Source: an uncultured Pelagibacteraceae bacterium (GTDB taxonomy: Bacteria; Pseudomonadota; Alphaproteobacteria; Pelagibacterales; Pelagibacteraceae). Taken from it: 22,309 nt of DNA. Below the pieces are notes generated by a model, which saw nothing but the letters and a program-made list of their open reading frames with translations, did not search any database and was not told the DNA's origin. The position numbers and the translations under genes were made by a program. This document shows positions 1 through 8,237 of the stretch, in pieces. Position 1 is the first letter of the stretch; each line of letters opens with the position of its first letter. The stretch covers positions 1 to 22,309 of the forward strand of contig CACLNK010000011.1 in NCBI GenBank assembly GCA_902608305.1, in the 5' to 3' direction.

Positions 1-2560
1 CAAATTCTCCATTTGTAAGTCTTTCATTAACAATATTTGATATAGCTTCATAACCAACAGCTTTAACTCCACCTAAAGCATAATAAAAATTGTTATTATC
101 TGATCTAAAATCAGCAAAGCATTTATTAATATCTGGTCTTATAATATTAATATTTAATCTTTTAAGTTCTTCATAAAATTCACTAAGTTTATTTTGATTT
201 GAAATATCCATTGTCATAGAAGCTGAAAAAAATTCATGAGGAAAATAAGTTTTTAAATATGCTGTTTGATAAGCTATAATTGCGTAAGCTGCTGCATGAC
301 TTTTATTAAAACCATACTCTGCGAACGGTTCAATTTTTAAAAAAATACTTGCCGCTACTTCTTTGTTTATTTTGTTTTTAACAGCCCCCTCAATAAACCT
401 TTGTTTTTGTTTTTCTAACTCAGCTCTTTTCTTTTTACCCATTGCTCTTCTTAAAATATCTGCCTCTCCAGCAGTAAAACCTGAAAGTTTTTGAGCTATT
501 TGCATAACTTGTTCTTGATAAATAATTACACCGTATGTTGGTTTAAGAATATCTTCTAATAATGGATGTAGATAATCAGGATTTAATCTACCGTGTTTAC
601 AATCATTGTATGTTGATATGTTATTCATAGGTCCAGGACGATATAAAGCAACAAGCGCAATAATATCTTCTAAATGATTAGGTTTCATTTGAATTAAAGC
701 TTCTCTCATACCTGTACTTTCAAGTTGAAATAAACCAACTGTTTTGCCACTAGAAAGTAGATCAAAAACTTTTTGATCCTCAAAGTTAATATTTTCAATT
801 TTAAAATCCTTGTTTGTTTTATTAACTAGTTTTTGAGTTTTATTAATAACTGTTAAAGTTTTTAAACCCAAAAAATCAAATTTTATTAAGCCAGCATTTT
901 CTGCAGAATACATATCAAACTGAGTAGAGGGTAATAACAAATTTGCAGAGCTATCTTTATATAAAGGAACTATTTCGGTAAGTTTTTTATCAGCTATTAC
1001 AACACCAGCGGCATGAGTTGCAATGTTCCTATTTAAACCTTCTAATTTTAATGAGAGATCAGTTAATTTTTTAACTCGTGAGTCGTCGCTAATTAGTTTT
1101 TGAAGTCTTGGCTCTCTATTGATGCATTCAATTAAACTTAAAGGCCGTGAAGGATCAAATGGTATCATTTTGGATATACTGTCAACAAATCCATATGGCA
1201 ATCCAAGAACTCTACCAACGTCTCTAATTACCATTCTGGCTTTTAATTTTCCAAAAGTAATTATATGAGCAACACTATCTTTGTATTTTTTTGTTAAATA
1301 TTCAAATACAAGGTCTCTTTTTTCTTCACAAAAGTCGATATCAAAATCAGGCATTGATATCCTGTCAGGATTTAAAAATCTTTCAAAAATCAAATTAAAT
1401 TTAATTGGATCAACATCTGTAATAGACAAACACCATGCTACTAAAGATCCTGCACCTGACCCTCTTCCTGGTCCAACAGGTATATCGTTATTTTTAGCCC
1501 ACTTAATATAATCTGATACAATCAAAAAATAGCTAGCATATTTCATTTCAGTAATAATTTTTAACTCATGTTTTAGTCTATTTCTGTATTTTATAAATTT
1601 TTCATTTGAAATTAAATTTTCATTTTTAATATTAAATATTTTTAAAAATTTATCTTTTAATCCTTTTTCAGATTCTTTTGTTAACACTCCGTCCGCGTTG
1701 CCACCACTTTTTTCAGAGCTAATATTTGGTAGAACAGGTTTAGAAAGTACAGGCCTAAAATTACATCTAAAAGGTAAATTATAATTATTTTCTAATGCTT
1801 CTGGAATGTCAGAAAATAATTCAGACATTTCATCATCTGTTTTAAAGTAATGTTGATCGCTAAACTTAATTCTATTGTTTTCACTGACATGAGTTTTGTT
1901 ACCAATACATATCAAGGCATCATGAGCTTCATGCATATCTTTATGTAAATAAAAAACTTCGTTGGTTGCTATAATTGGTGTTTTTAAATCATTTGATTGT
2001 TGTAAATTATATTTCTCAAAAGATTTTTCATTTTGGTCTCCATGTCTTTGAATTTCTAAGTAAAATCTATCAGCGTATGTAGATAAAAGCTTTTGATAAA
2101 CTTGCTGTATTTGAAAAAATCTTCCTTTATCGAATAATTTACCAAATAAACCTTGTATTGATCCTGATAATATTAATAAACCTTCGCCATTTTTGTATAA
2201 TTCTGTAATATCAACATGAGGGTCTAAAAGAGTGTTATTTTCTAGATATGATTTTGAAGATAGTTCAATTATTTTTTTATAACCTTTATCGTTTAAGGCT
2301 ATCAAAGAAATAAGCCCAATCGTATCTTCTAATTTAAAATTTATTTGTGTTCCTATAATTGGTTGTGTCCCAACTTTGGATATGCTCTCAGCAAATTCTA
2401 AAGCACCGCAAAGATTCGACGTGTCTGACAGACCTACACTTTGAACTTTTCTTTCTTTACAGAAATTTTTTAGACTGTCAATTTTAATAGCACCTTCGCA
2501 AATAGAGTATTGTGTATGTATTTTTAAATGATTAAATTTGTGTTTACTTATTTTTGACAT
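1..2560 (-). CDS. dnaE: DNA polymerase III subunit alpha (partial, C-terminus beyond left edge)
   Basis: This is the catalytic subunit of the replicative DNA polymerase (C family), which extends DNA 5' to 3' at the replication fork. About 853 codons are present out of the roughly 1,150 usual for the family; the rest lies left of the window. The N-terminus has the PHP-domain signature HLKIHTQYS (residues 11-19) and SDTSNLCG. The polymerase core has GPGRGSGAGSL, then PDFDID with the catalytic Asp pair D405 and D407, and FDFLGL with the third catalytic Asp, D562. These match E. coli D401, D403 and D555. Further on are the finger-region motifs YRPGPM, YQEQVM and FNKSHAAAYA. The ATG at 2558-2560 is the only start that keeps the PHP motif. 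It lies 17 bases inside the end of lolD, with no Shine-Dalgarno in front, so coupling to lolD translation is likely. I read no frameshift. Confidence 0.97.
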   Translation of the reverse strand, partial: MSKISKHKFNHLKIHTQYSICEGAIKIDSLKNFCKERKVQSVGLSDTSNLCGALEFAESISKVGTQPIIGTQINFKLEDTIGLISLIALNDKGYKKIIELSSKSYLENNTLLDPHVDITELYKNGEGLLILSGSIQGLFGKLFDKGRFFQIQQVYQKLLSTYADRFYLEIQRHGDQNEKSFEKYNLQQSNDLKTPIIATNEVFYLHKDMHEAHDALICIGNKTHVSENNRIKFSDQHYFKTDDEMSELFSDIPEALENNYNLPFRCNFRPVLSKPVLPNISSEKSGGNADGVLTKESEKGLKDKFLKIFNIKNENLISNEKFIKYRNRLKHELKIITEMKYASYFLIVSDYIKWAKNNDIPVGPGRGSGAGSLVAWCLSITDVDPIKFNLIFERFLNPDRISMPDFDIDFCEEKRDLVFEYLTKKYKDSVAHIITFGKLKARMVIRDVGRVLGLPYGFVDSISKMIPFDPSRPLSLIECINREPRLQKLISDDSRVKKLTDLSLKLEGLNRNIATHAAGVVIADKKLTEIVPLYKDSSANLLLPSTQFDMYSAENAGLIKFDFLGLKTLTVINKTQKLVNKTNKDFKIENINFEDQKVFDLLSSGKTVGLFQLESTGMREALIQMKPNHLEDIIALVALYRPGPMNNISTYNDCKHGRLNPDYLHPLLEDILKPTYGVIIYQEQVMQIAQKLSGFTAGEADILRRAMGKKKRAELEKQKQRFIEGAVKNKINKEVAASIFLKIEPFAEYGFNKSHAAAYAIIAYQTAYLKTYFPHEFFSASMTMDISNQNKLSEFYEELKRLNINIIRPDINKCFADFRSDNNNFYYALGGVKAVGYEAISNIVNERLTNGEF

Positions 2561-3230
2561 TGATGCTTTTTATATTACCATCAATTATTTCTAATTTACA
2601 ATCAGCCATATTTGCAAAAAATCTATTATGAGTTGCATAAATTATTAATCTATTTAAATTTTTTAATTTGTATAAAATTTTAAAAACTTCCTTAGCAGTT
2701 GACTGATCTAGACTGCCTGTGGGTTCATCTGCTAAAATAATTTCTGGCTCATTAATTAATGCTCTAGCTATAGCAATTCTCTGCATTTCACCCCCTGAAA
2801 GTTCTGATGGATAGTGATCTACTCTTTTACCTAATCCCATTTTATTAATAATTTTATTAGCATCATCTACAGCTTTATTCTTATTGTTATCTATAGATAA
2901 CCTAGCAAGGTAAACATTTTCTAAAGCCGTAAAATCAGGCAAAAGATTATTTTGTTGATATATAATTCCAATTTTATTAGCCCTAGTAATATCATTTGAA
3001 ACCGAGTCTGAAAAATTAACATTTTTATTTGCAATTTTAATTGAGCCTTTTGAAGGTTTGTCAATTAAAGATAATAAATTTAATAACGTAGACTTTCCTG
3101 AGCCAGAAGGTCCAACTAGTGAATATATTTTACCTTTTTTAAAATTATAACTAATTTTATTTAAAACTGTAATTTTTTTGTTAGTTAAAAAAAATTTTGA
3201 AATTTTATCAAGTGTAATTATATTATTCAT
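2544..3230 (-). CDS. lolD: Lipoprotein-releasing system ATP-binding protein LolD
   Basis: This is the ABC ATPase that powers extraction of outer-membrane lipoproteins from the inner membrane, working with LolC/LolE-type permease subunits on the cytoplasmic face. The 228 residues are normal for LolD. Visible motifs are Walker A GPSGSGKS (40-47), the Q-loop at YQQ (91-93), the signature LSGGE (144-148), Walker B IILADE (164-169) and the H-loop His at 201. The subclass (LolD rather than FtsE or MacB) rests mainly on its position directly after a LolC/LolE-type gene; the sequence alone would only give an MJ0796/LolD-like transporter ATPase. Its start overlaps the end of the permease gene by 8 bases, and its end overlaps the start of dnaE by 17 bases. 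The ATG has no clear Shine-Dalgarno. Confidence 0.93.
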   Translation of the reverse strand: MNNIITLDKISKFFLTNKKITVLNKISYNFKKGKIYSLVGPSGSGKSTLLNLLSLIDKPSKGSIKIANKNVNFSDSVSNDITRANKIGIIYQQNNLLPDFTALENVYLARLSIDNNKNKAVDDANKIINKMGLGKRVDHYPSELSGGEMQRIAIARALINEPEIILADEPTGSLDQSTAKEVFKILYKLKNLNRLIIYATHNRFFANMADCKLEIIDGNIKSINVKNK

Positions 3231-4455
3231 ATTTTAATGCTTTAACTGGATCTAACTTTGAAGCTTTTATTGCGGGAAATATAGAGACTAATATTGTAAT
3301 TAATATCGAACAAATAGAAATTATAAAAATAGAACTAATATTAATTTCAGAAGGCATTTTACTCAAAAAATAAATTTCTTCAGGGAATAAACTAATATTA
3401 AACATGTTGCTTAAAAATGCTCTTAAATTTTCCACGTATAAAGAAAATATAACACCTAAAAAAATACCAAAAATAGTTGCCGAACTTCCAATAATAATTC
3501 CAATTAAAAAAAAAATTTTAGCAATTGATTTATTTAATACACCAATGGATTTCAAAATTGCTATTTCACGAGTCTTATTTTTAACTAAAATGGTTAGCCC
3601 AGAAATAATATTGAATGCAGCAACAATAATTATCAATGATAAAATTATAAACATGACATTGCGTTCAACTTTTAAAGCTGAAAAAAGCGAACTATTCATA
3701 TCTGCCCATGTATAAATAATTTCATTAATAAAAATTGATTGTATCTTTATTTTTATTTTTTCAATATTTTGAGGATCTTTTAAATAAATTTCTAGATTTC
3801 GATCTTTTTTGTTTAGATCAAAAAAGTTTTCTAAGGAATTAATGTTAATAAATGCTATATTTTGATCAAAATCTGCAAGACCACTGCCAAAAATTGAACT
3901 AACTAAAAATGTTTGTTGTTTGGGCAAGTTACCAATTATAGTTCCAACACCTGATGGAGACATAATGATAATTTTGTCTCCTATTTGTAAATTTAAACTA
4001 TGACTAAGTTCTTTACCTATAGAAATGTTGTAATCAACTAAATTATTTGAATTACCAATAAAATTTTCCTGCTTTATAATCTCAAGTTTAGAAAAATCTT
4101 TTTTACTATAGCCTCTTAAAACTATACCTTTGGTATAATCTTTGTTTATAACTACTGCTTCACCAGTATTACTTAAAATCAATTCATCAGATATTAATTT
4201 AAGATCAGTATTATTTAATTTTTTAATATCAATAGGTTTGTCATAAGATTTCACTGTAACATGAGAGTTAAAACCAACTATTTTATTTATAAGTTCAGTT
4301 CTAAAACCATTCATCACAGACATAACTATTATTAAAACAGCCACACCTAAACTGATTCCAATAAATGAAAAAATGGAAATGATATTTAGAAAACCATCTT
4401 TTTTTCTAGTTTTTAAATATCTAAAAGCAATTTCTTTTTCTAATGTAGATATCAA
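3223..4455 (-). CDS. lolC: Lipoprotein-releasing system permease, LolC/LolE family
   Basis: This is the inner-membrane permease of the Lol exporter, which delivers lipoproteins to the periplasmic carrier LolA. The 410 residues fit the family (about 400-415). The N-terminal EKEIAFRYLKTRKK and the first membrane helix (about 24-48, ending VMSVMNGF) are typical of LolC/LolE. A large periplasmic domain follows (about 50-265), then three membrane helices near 267-291, 311-340 and 373-396. The C-terminus, PAIKASKLDPVKALKYE, is also typical. Only one permease gene is present; E. coli has separate lolC and lolE, while many alphaproteobacteria have one, presumably acting as a homodimer, so assignment to LolC or LolE is arbitrary. 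The start codon is TTG (4453-4455), overlapping the proS TGA stop as TTGA. The next Met lies in the first membrane helix, so no ATG alternative keeps the conserved N-terminus. Confidence 0.92.
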   Translation of the reverse strand: MISTLEKEIAFRYLKTRKKDGFLNIISIFSFIGISLGVAVLIIVMSVMNGFRTELINKIVGFNSHVTVKSYDKPIDIKKLNNTDLKLISDELILSNTGEAVVINKDYTKGIVLRGYSKKDFSKLEIIKQENFIGNSNNLVDYNISIGKELSHSLNLQIGDKIIIMSPSGVGTIIGNLPKQQTFLVSSIFGSGLADFDQNIAFININSLENFFDLNKKDRNLEIYLKDPQNIEKIKIKIQSIFINEIIYTWADMNSSLFSALKVERNVMFIILSLIIIVAAFNIISGLTILVKNKTREIAILKSIGVLNKSIAKIFFLIGIIIGSSATIFGIFLGVIFSLYVENLRAFLSNMFNISLFPEEIYFLSKMPSEINISSIFIISICSILITILVSIFPAIKASKLDPVKALKYE

Positions 4456-5786
4456 ATATTTTCTTTTTGTTCAGTTAAAATTTTTACTATTTGTTCTAAA
4501 GATAAACTTTGTGGATCTTTTCCAATTTCTACAAACTCAATCAAATCTCCATGAGATTTTTTACCTAAAAGTATTTGATAAGGAACACCAATAAGATTAA
4601 ATTTTTTCATTTTTGATGAAAAATTTTCATCTGTATCATCTAAAATTACATCTATATTTTTGTTCTTTAAAAAATTATAAATATTTTTAGATTTTTCTAA
4701 GCTTGAAGCTTCATTTTTATTAATTAATGGAATTATAGCAACCTCATATGGTGCAACAGATAATGGCCATTTCATAACTTCATCTTTTTCGTTATATTTT
4801 GCTTCAATGATTGCACCTACTAATCTTGAAACACCAACTCCATATGAACCCATTTTAACAAAGTCTTTTTTTCCACCAGGTAAATCTACACCAGCATTCA
4901 ATGGCTTAGAATACTTATCACCAAAATAAAATATATGACCAACCTCAATGCCTTTTGTAGTTAATCTATAATCTTCTGGAACTTTTTTTTCAAAATCATT
5001 TTTATTAAATTTTTCATCAGTTACAGCATAAAATTTTTCATACTTTTTTCTTAATTCTTCTAAAGATTTTTTTTCTATTTTTGATCCATCACTATTAAGA
5101 TCAAAAATTCTTTTATCAGTAAAAATTTTACTTTCACCTGTATCAGCTAAGATAATAAATTCATGTGAAAGATTTCCACCTATGGGGCCAGTATCTGCTG
5201 CCATAGGTATTGCTGTTAACTCCAATCTTTTAAAAGTTTTCAAATATGAAAGAAAAAATTTATTATATGAAAATAAAGCTTCTTCATCACTTATATCAAA
5301 TGAATAAGCATCTTTCATATAAAATTCTCTACATCTCATAATTCCAAATCTTGGTCTTAACTCATCTCTGAATTTCCATTGAATGTGATATAGTAATTGT
5401 GGGAGAGATTTATAGGATTTAACACTTGATCTAAATATTTCTGTAATTAATTCTTCATTAGTAGGTCCATACAGCATTTCTCTATTTTGACGATCTTTAA
5501 TACGAAGCATCTCTTCACCATATTCATCATACCGTCCACTTTCTTTCCAAATATCACTTGATTGGATAGTTGGCATCAACAACTCTTGAGCACCTATTCT
5601 ATTCTGCTCTTCTCTAACTATTTTTTCGATTTTTTTCATTACCTTAAAACCTAAAGGTAACCAAGAATAGATGCCTGCAGAAGATTGTTTGATCATTCCT
5701 ACTCGTAGCATTAATTGGTGGGATTTAATCTTTGCTTCCGCTGGGTTGTTTTTTAGAATTGGTATAAATGATTTTGATATAAACAT
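4452..5786 (-). CDS. proS: Prolyl-tRNA synthetase, short form without editing insertion
   Basis: This class II aminoacyl-tRNA synthetase charges tRNA-Pro with proline in the cytoplasm. The 444 residues contain the TXE-type loop PTNEE (108-112), motif 2 starting FRDELRPRFG (139-148) and running into CREFYMKDAYSFD, the ADTGPIGG segment (197-204) and motif 3 GSYGVGVSRLVGA (313-325). A C-terminal anticodon-binding domain starts near residue 345. E. coli-type ProRS has about 570 residues because an editing (INS) domain of about 180 residues sits between motifs 2 and 3. Here only about 105 residues separate the ADTGPIGG segment from motif 3, so the INS domain is absent or vestigial, as known for alphaproteobacterial ProRS. 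It follows rnj after a 39-base gap, the widest in the window. No Shine-Dalgarno precedes the ATG. Confidence 0.97.
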   Translation of the reverse strand: MFISKSFIPILKNNPAEAKIKSHQLMLRVGMIKQSSAGIYSWLPLGFKVMKKIEKIVREEQNRIGAQELLMPTIQSSDIWKESGRYDEYGEEMLRIKDRQNREMLYGPTNEELITEIFRSSVKSYKSLPQLLYHIQWKFRDELRPRFGIMRCREFYMKDAYSFDISDEEALFSYNKFFLSYLKTFKRLELTAIPMAADTGPIGGNLSHEFIILADTGESKIFTDKRIFDLNSDGSKIEKKSLEELRKKYEKFYAVTDEKFNKNDFEKKVPEDYRLTTKGIEVGHIFYFGDKYSKPLNAGVDLPGGKKDFVKMGSYGVGVSRLVGAIIEAKYNEKDEVMKWPLSVAPYEVAIIPLINKNEASSLEKSKNIYNFLKNKNIDVILDDTDENFSSKMKKFNLIGVPYQILLGKKSHGDLIEFVEIGKDPQSLSLEQIVKILTEQKENI

Positions 5787-5791
5787 TTTAG

Positions 5792-5810
5792 TAACTATAT
5801 TATTTAGTTA
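5792..5810. repeat. Small inverted repeat, 6-bp arms
   Basis: TAACTA at 5792-5797 and TAGTTA at 5805-5810 are exact reverse complements separated by 7 bases. Each arm has a single G/C base, so an RNA stem here would be weak. It sits between the rnj stop and the proS start. Confidence 0.45.
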
Positions 5811-5812
5811 TA

Positions 5813-5824
5813 AGTATTCATACT
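5813..5824. repeat. Small inverted repeat, 5-bp arms with 2-base centre
   Basis: AGTAT at 5813-5817 and ATACT at 5820-5824 are reverse complements around a two-base centre, forming a near-palindrome just after the rnj stop codon. The two-base spacing is too tight for a stable RNA loop, so if it means anything it is more likely a DNA site. Chance occurrence in AT-rich DNA is quite possible. Confidence 0.35.
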
Positions 5825-5825
5825 C

Positions 5826-7484
5826 TTAAATTTTAACTATATTAATATTTGTAAAAGGTTTTTTACCAGTTTTTTCTTTTGTGTATTTTTTACATGCAAT
5901 TTTTAAAGCATCTATTAAGTTATGCTCTTGTTTTTTGCTATTTAATGAAAATTTTTTTGTAGTACTTTCTATCTCTTCTTCTAAACCATAAATAAACTCT
6001 TCCTCCTCTATAATTGGAAGTCCTTTAAATGATAAAATTGGTCTTTTATGAATATTTCCTTTAGGTGTTACTAAAATAGTAACTTCCATATAGCCATTAT
6101 TACTTAGATTTTTTCTTTCTTTAATAGAGCTAGAATCTTCATCAACGCTTATATTTCCATCTACATATAATCTTCCACTTGGGGCTTTATCATAAACTTC
6201 AGGTTTTTTTCCGGGAAAAATTTTTACAATATCACCATTCTCTACTTGAACAGGATAGGCAACTTGCATTTCTTTAGCAAAATTAATATGTTCAATCATA
6301 TGTCTATGTTCCCCGTGAACAGGAATAACACATTTAGGTTTAATCCAATTATACATATCTTTAAGATCGTCTCGATTAGGATGTCCTGAAACATGTACAA
6401 ATTCACTTTCTTCAGAAATTACTTCGATTCCATCTTTTACAAGTTGATTATGAAGTTTGTATAATTTTCTTTCATTGCCAGGAATAATTTTTGATGAAAA
6501 AATTACAGTATCTCCTTTTTCAATAAGTACATCTGGATGAACATAGCTTGAAATTCTCATCATTGCTCCCATAGGTTCTCCTTGACTTCCTGTGCAAAGA
6601 TAAACAATTTTTTCTCTAGATATTTTTTTGGCTTCTCTGGGATCGATTGGCTCAATAACGTCTTTTAAATAACCACATTGTCTTGCAGCTTTAAATATTC
6701 TATGCATAGATCTTCCAACTAAAGATATCTGTCTCCCTGTTTTTTCTGCGCAATAGAATATAGTTTCCATACGAGCAACATTTGATGCAAAAGATGTAAC
6801 AATAATTCTTTTTTTAAGTCTTTGCATAATATTAAGAATGCTTTTTCGAACATCAAGTTCTGATCCAGATTTTCCAATACTAAAAACATTTGTTGAATCG
6901 CATATCATTGCTAAGACACCTTCATCACCAATTTCTTTCAATCTATCAGAATTAATTTTACCACCAATTAATGGGTTGGGATCAACTTTCCAATCACCGG
7001 TATGCAATATAACGCCAGCTGGAGTTTCTATTCTTAATCCATTTGGTTCTAATATAGAATGAGTTAGGGTTATAAATTCAATGTTAAAAGGATGTAAATT
7101 AACTTTTCCATTTAAATCTACAATCTTTAAATTGTTGCCAATATCTATGCGTTTTTCTTTAAACTTTTCTTTTATTAAAACTGCAGTAAAAGGAGTGGAA
7201 AAAATTTTACATTTTATTTGAGGCCATATATGAGCTATTGCTCCTATATGATCTTCATGAGCATGAGTAAGTACAATACCTAAAAGATCATCCTTTTTAT
7301 CAATAATAAAACCTGGATCTGGATATATTAAATCAATTCCAGGTAAAGAATCATCAGCAAATGTTACTCCAATATCAACCATAATCCATTTTTTATTGTC
7401 AGGTTTTCCATAAGCAAAAAGATTCATATTCATGCCTATTTCACCTGATCCTCCTAAAGGACAAAATAACAATTCTTCTTGCAT
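5826..7484 (-). CDS. rnj: Ribonuclease J (beta-CASP metallo-beta-lactamase RNase)
   Basis: RNase J is a zinc-dependent RNase with 5'-3' exonuclease and endonuclease activity that takes part in mRNA decay and rRNA maturation. The 552 residues match the family length. The metallo-beta-lactamase core shows PLGGSGEIGMN near the start, the metal-binding HAHEDH (H74, H76, D78, H79), a further His in THS (H142) and HTGDWK with D164. The beta-CASP insert follows, with TSFASNVARM (230-239) and CTGSQGEPMGAM (297-308). The lactamase fold then resumes with VSGHPNRDD (H368) and PVHGEHRH (H390). A C-terminal domain of about 100 residues is present, as in bacterial RNase J. The gene starts 3 bases after the coaX stop, with no clear Shine-Dalgarno. 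Confidence 0.95.
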   Translation of the reverse strand: MQEELLFCPLGGSGEIGMNMNLFAYGKPDNKKWIMVDIGVTFADDSLPGIDLIYPDPGFIIDKKDDLLGIVLTHAHEDHIGAIAHIWPQIKCKIFSTPFTAVLIKEKFKEKRIDIGNNLKIVDLNGKVNLHPFNIEFITLTHSILEPNGLRIETPAGVILHTGDWKVDPNPLIGGKINSDRLKEIGDEGVLAMICDSTNVFSIGKSGSELDVRKSILNIMQRLKKRIIVTSFASNVARMETIFYCAEKTGRQISLVGRSMHRIFKAARQCGYLKDVIEPIDPREAKKISREKIVYLCTGSQGEPMGAMMRISSYVHPDVLIEKGDTVIFSSKIIPGNERKLYKLHNQLVKDGIEVISEESEFVHVSGHPNRDDLKDMYNWIKPKCVIPVHGEHRHMIEHINFAKEMQVAYPVQVENGDIVKIFPGKKPEVYDKAPSGRLYVDGNISVDEDSSSIKERKNLSNNGYMEVTILVTPKGNIHKRPILSFKGLPIIEEEEFIYGLEEEIESTTKKFSLNSKKQEHNLIDALKIACKKYTKEKTGKKPFTNINIVKI

Positions 7485-7487
7485 ATA

Positions 7488-8237
7488 TTAAAAATTAAAT
7501 AACTTTGCTGTTTTAATGAGGCCTTTTATTGTTATGTCTTTATCTATAATAACTTTTGATTTTAAAGCTCTTACAAAAAACTTTGAAAAACCGCCAGTAA
7601 TTATTATTTTAAACGATTTTTTAGTTTCTTTCTTGATTAATTCAATAATATTATCAATTAACCCTATGTAGCCCCAAAAAAATCCTGATCTAACAGCGTT
7701 TACTGTATTTTTTCCTATTACTCTATTCATTTTTTTTAAATTCATAGAAGGTATTAATGTTGCTTTATTTATTAATGTATTAAGTGATAAATTAATGCCA
7801 GGAGCGATAACTCCTCCATTATATACATTACCAATAACAACATCAAAAGTAGTAGCTGTTCCAAAATCTAATATTATAAAATTTTTATTTTTTGAAATTA
7901 CTGCTATTGAATTTGCTAATCTATCTGATCCTATCTGTTTTCTGTTAACTTTTATTTTCATTATTTTGTTTAAACTTAATTTTTTTAATTCAATACATTT
8001 AATTTTAAATTTTTTTTTTATAAAAGATTTAATTAATTTGAATTGATTTGGAACAACACTAGAAAATAATGATTTTTTTATATTTATTTTTTTTTTAATA
8101 ATAAAATATAAATTTTGAAATAATAAAGAATTATTAATTTTTTGAGTTGGTAAAACCAATCTTTTAATAATTTTATAATTAGAATTAATTAAGCATATTT
8201 TAGTTTCGGTATTTCCTATATCTCCAATCAATATCAT
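7488..8237 (-). CDS. coaX: Type III pantothenate kinase
   Basis: CoaX phosphorylates pantothenate with ATP, the first committed step of coenzyme A synthesis; type III enzymes belong to the ASKHA fold. The 249 residues are normal. The N-terminal phosphate-binding segment IGDIGNTETK contains Asp6. GSDR (103-106) and DFGTATTFD (D124 onward) form the active site, followed by GGVIAPGI (141-148) and a C-terminal ITGG (213-216). The family motif is usually DxGNT, which is kept. The protein is very Lys/Ile/Asn-rich, and the gene carries two runs of about ten A on the coding strand (near 8010-8019 and 8087-8096). The ATG overlaps the birA stop as TAATG. An AAAGG-like element a few bases upstream, inside birA, may serve as a weak Shine-Dalgarno. 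Confidence 0.93.
   Translation of the reverse strand: MILIGDIGNTETKICLINSNYKIIKRLVLPTQKINNSLLFQNLYFIIKKKINIKKSLFSSVVPNQFKLIKSFIKKKFKIKCIELKKLSLNKIMKIKVNRKQIGSDRLANSIAVISKNKNFIILDFGTATTFDVVIGNVYNGGVIAPGINLSLNTLINKATLIPSMNLKKMNRVIGKNTVNAVRSGFFWGYIGLIDNIIELIKKETKKSFKIIITGGFSKFFVRALKSKVIIDKDITIKGLIKTAKLFNF

Larger units (their letters stand above)
5787..5825 (-). other. Longest intergenic gap (rnj to proS), 39 bases
   Basis: This is the only non-coding stretch longer than 9 bases in the window. It is almost pure A+T and holds two short inverted repeats, listed separately. I see no GC-rich stem followed by a T-tract, so it is not a convincing factor-independent terminator. AT-rich sequence this short cannot be called a promoter by eye. 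It could hold an internal transcription start for the downstream proS-lolC-lolD-dnaE block or an RNA processing site; both are guesses from its unusual length relative to the other junctions. Confidence 0.5.

Noticed and set aside
3404..3715. Open frame of 103 codons on the plus strand
   Set aside because: It is antisense to the membrane-helix region of the lolC-type gene; hydrophobic segments read backwards in AT-rich DNA often give such frames.
5787..5825. Factor-independent terminator between rnj and proS
   Set aside because: The inverted repeats there have one G/C pair per arm or too tight a centre, and no T-tract follows a stable stem on the coding strand.
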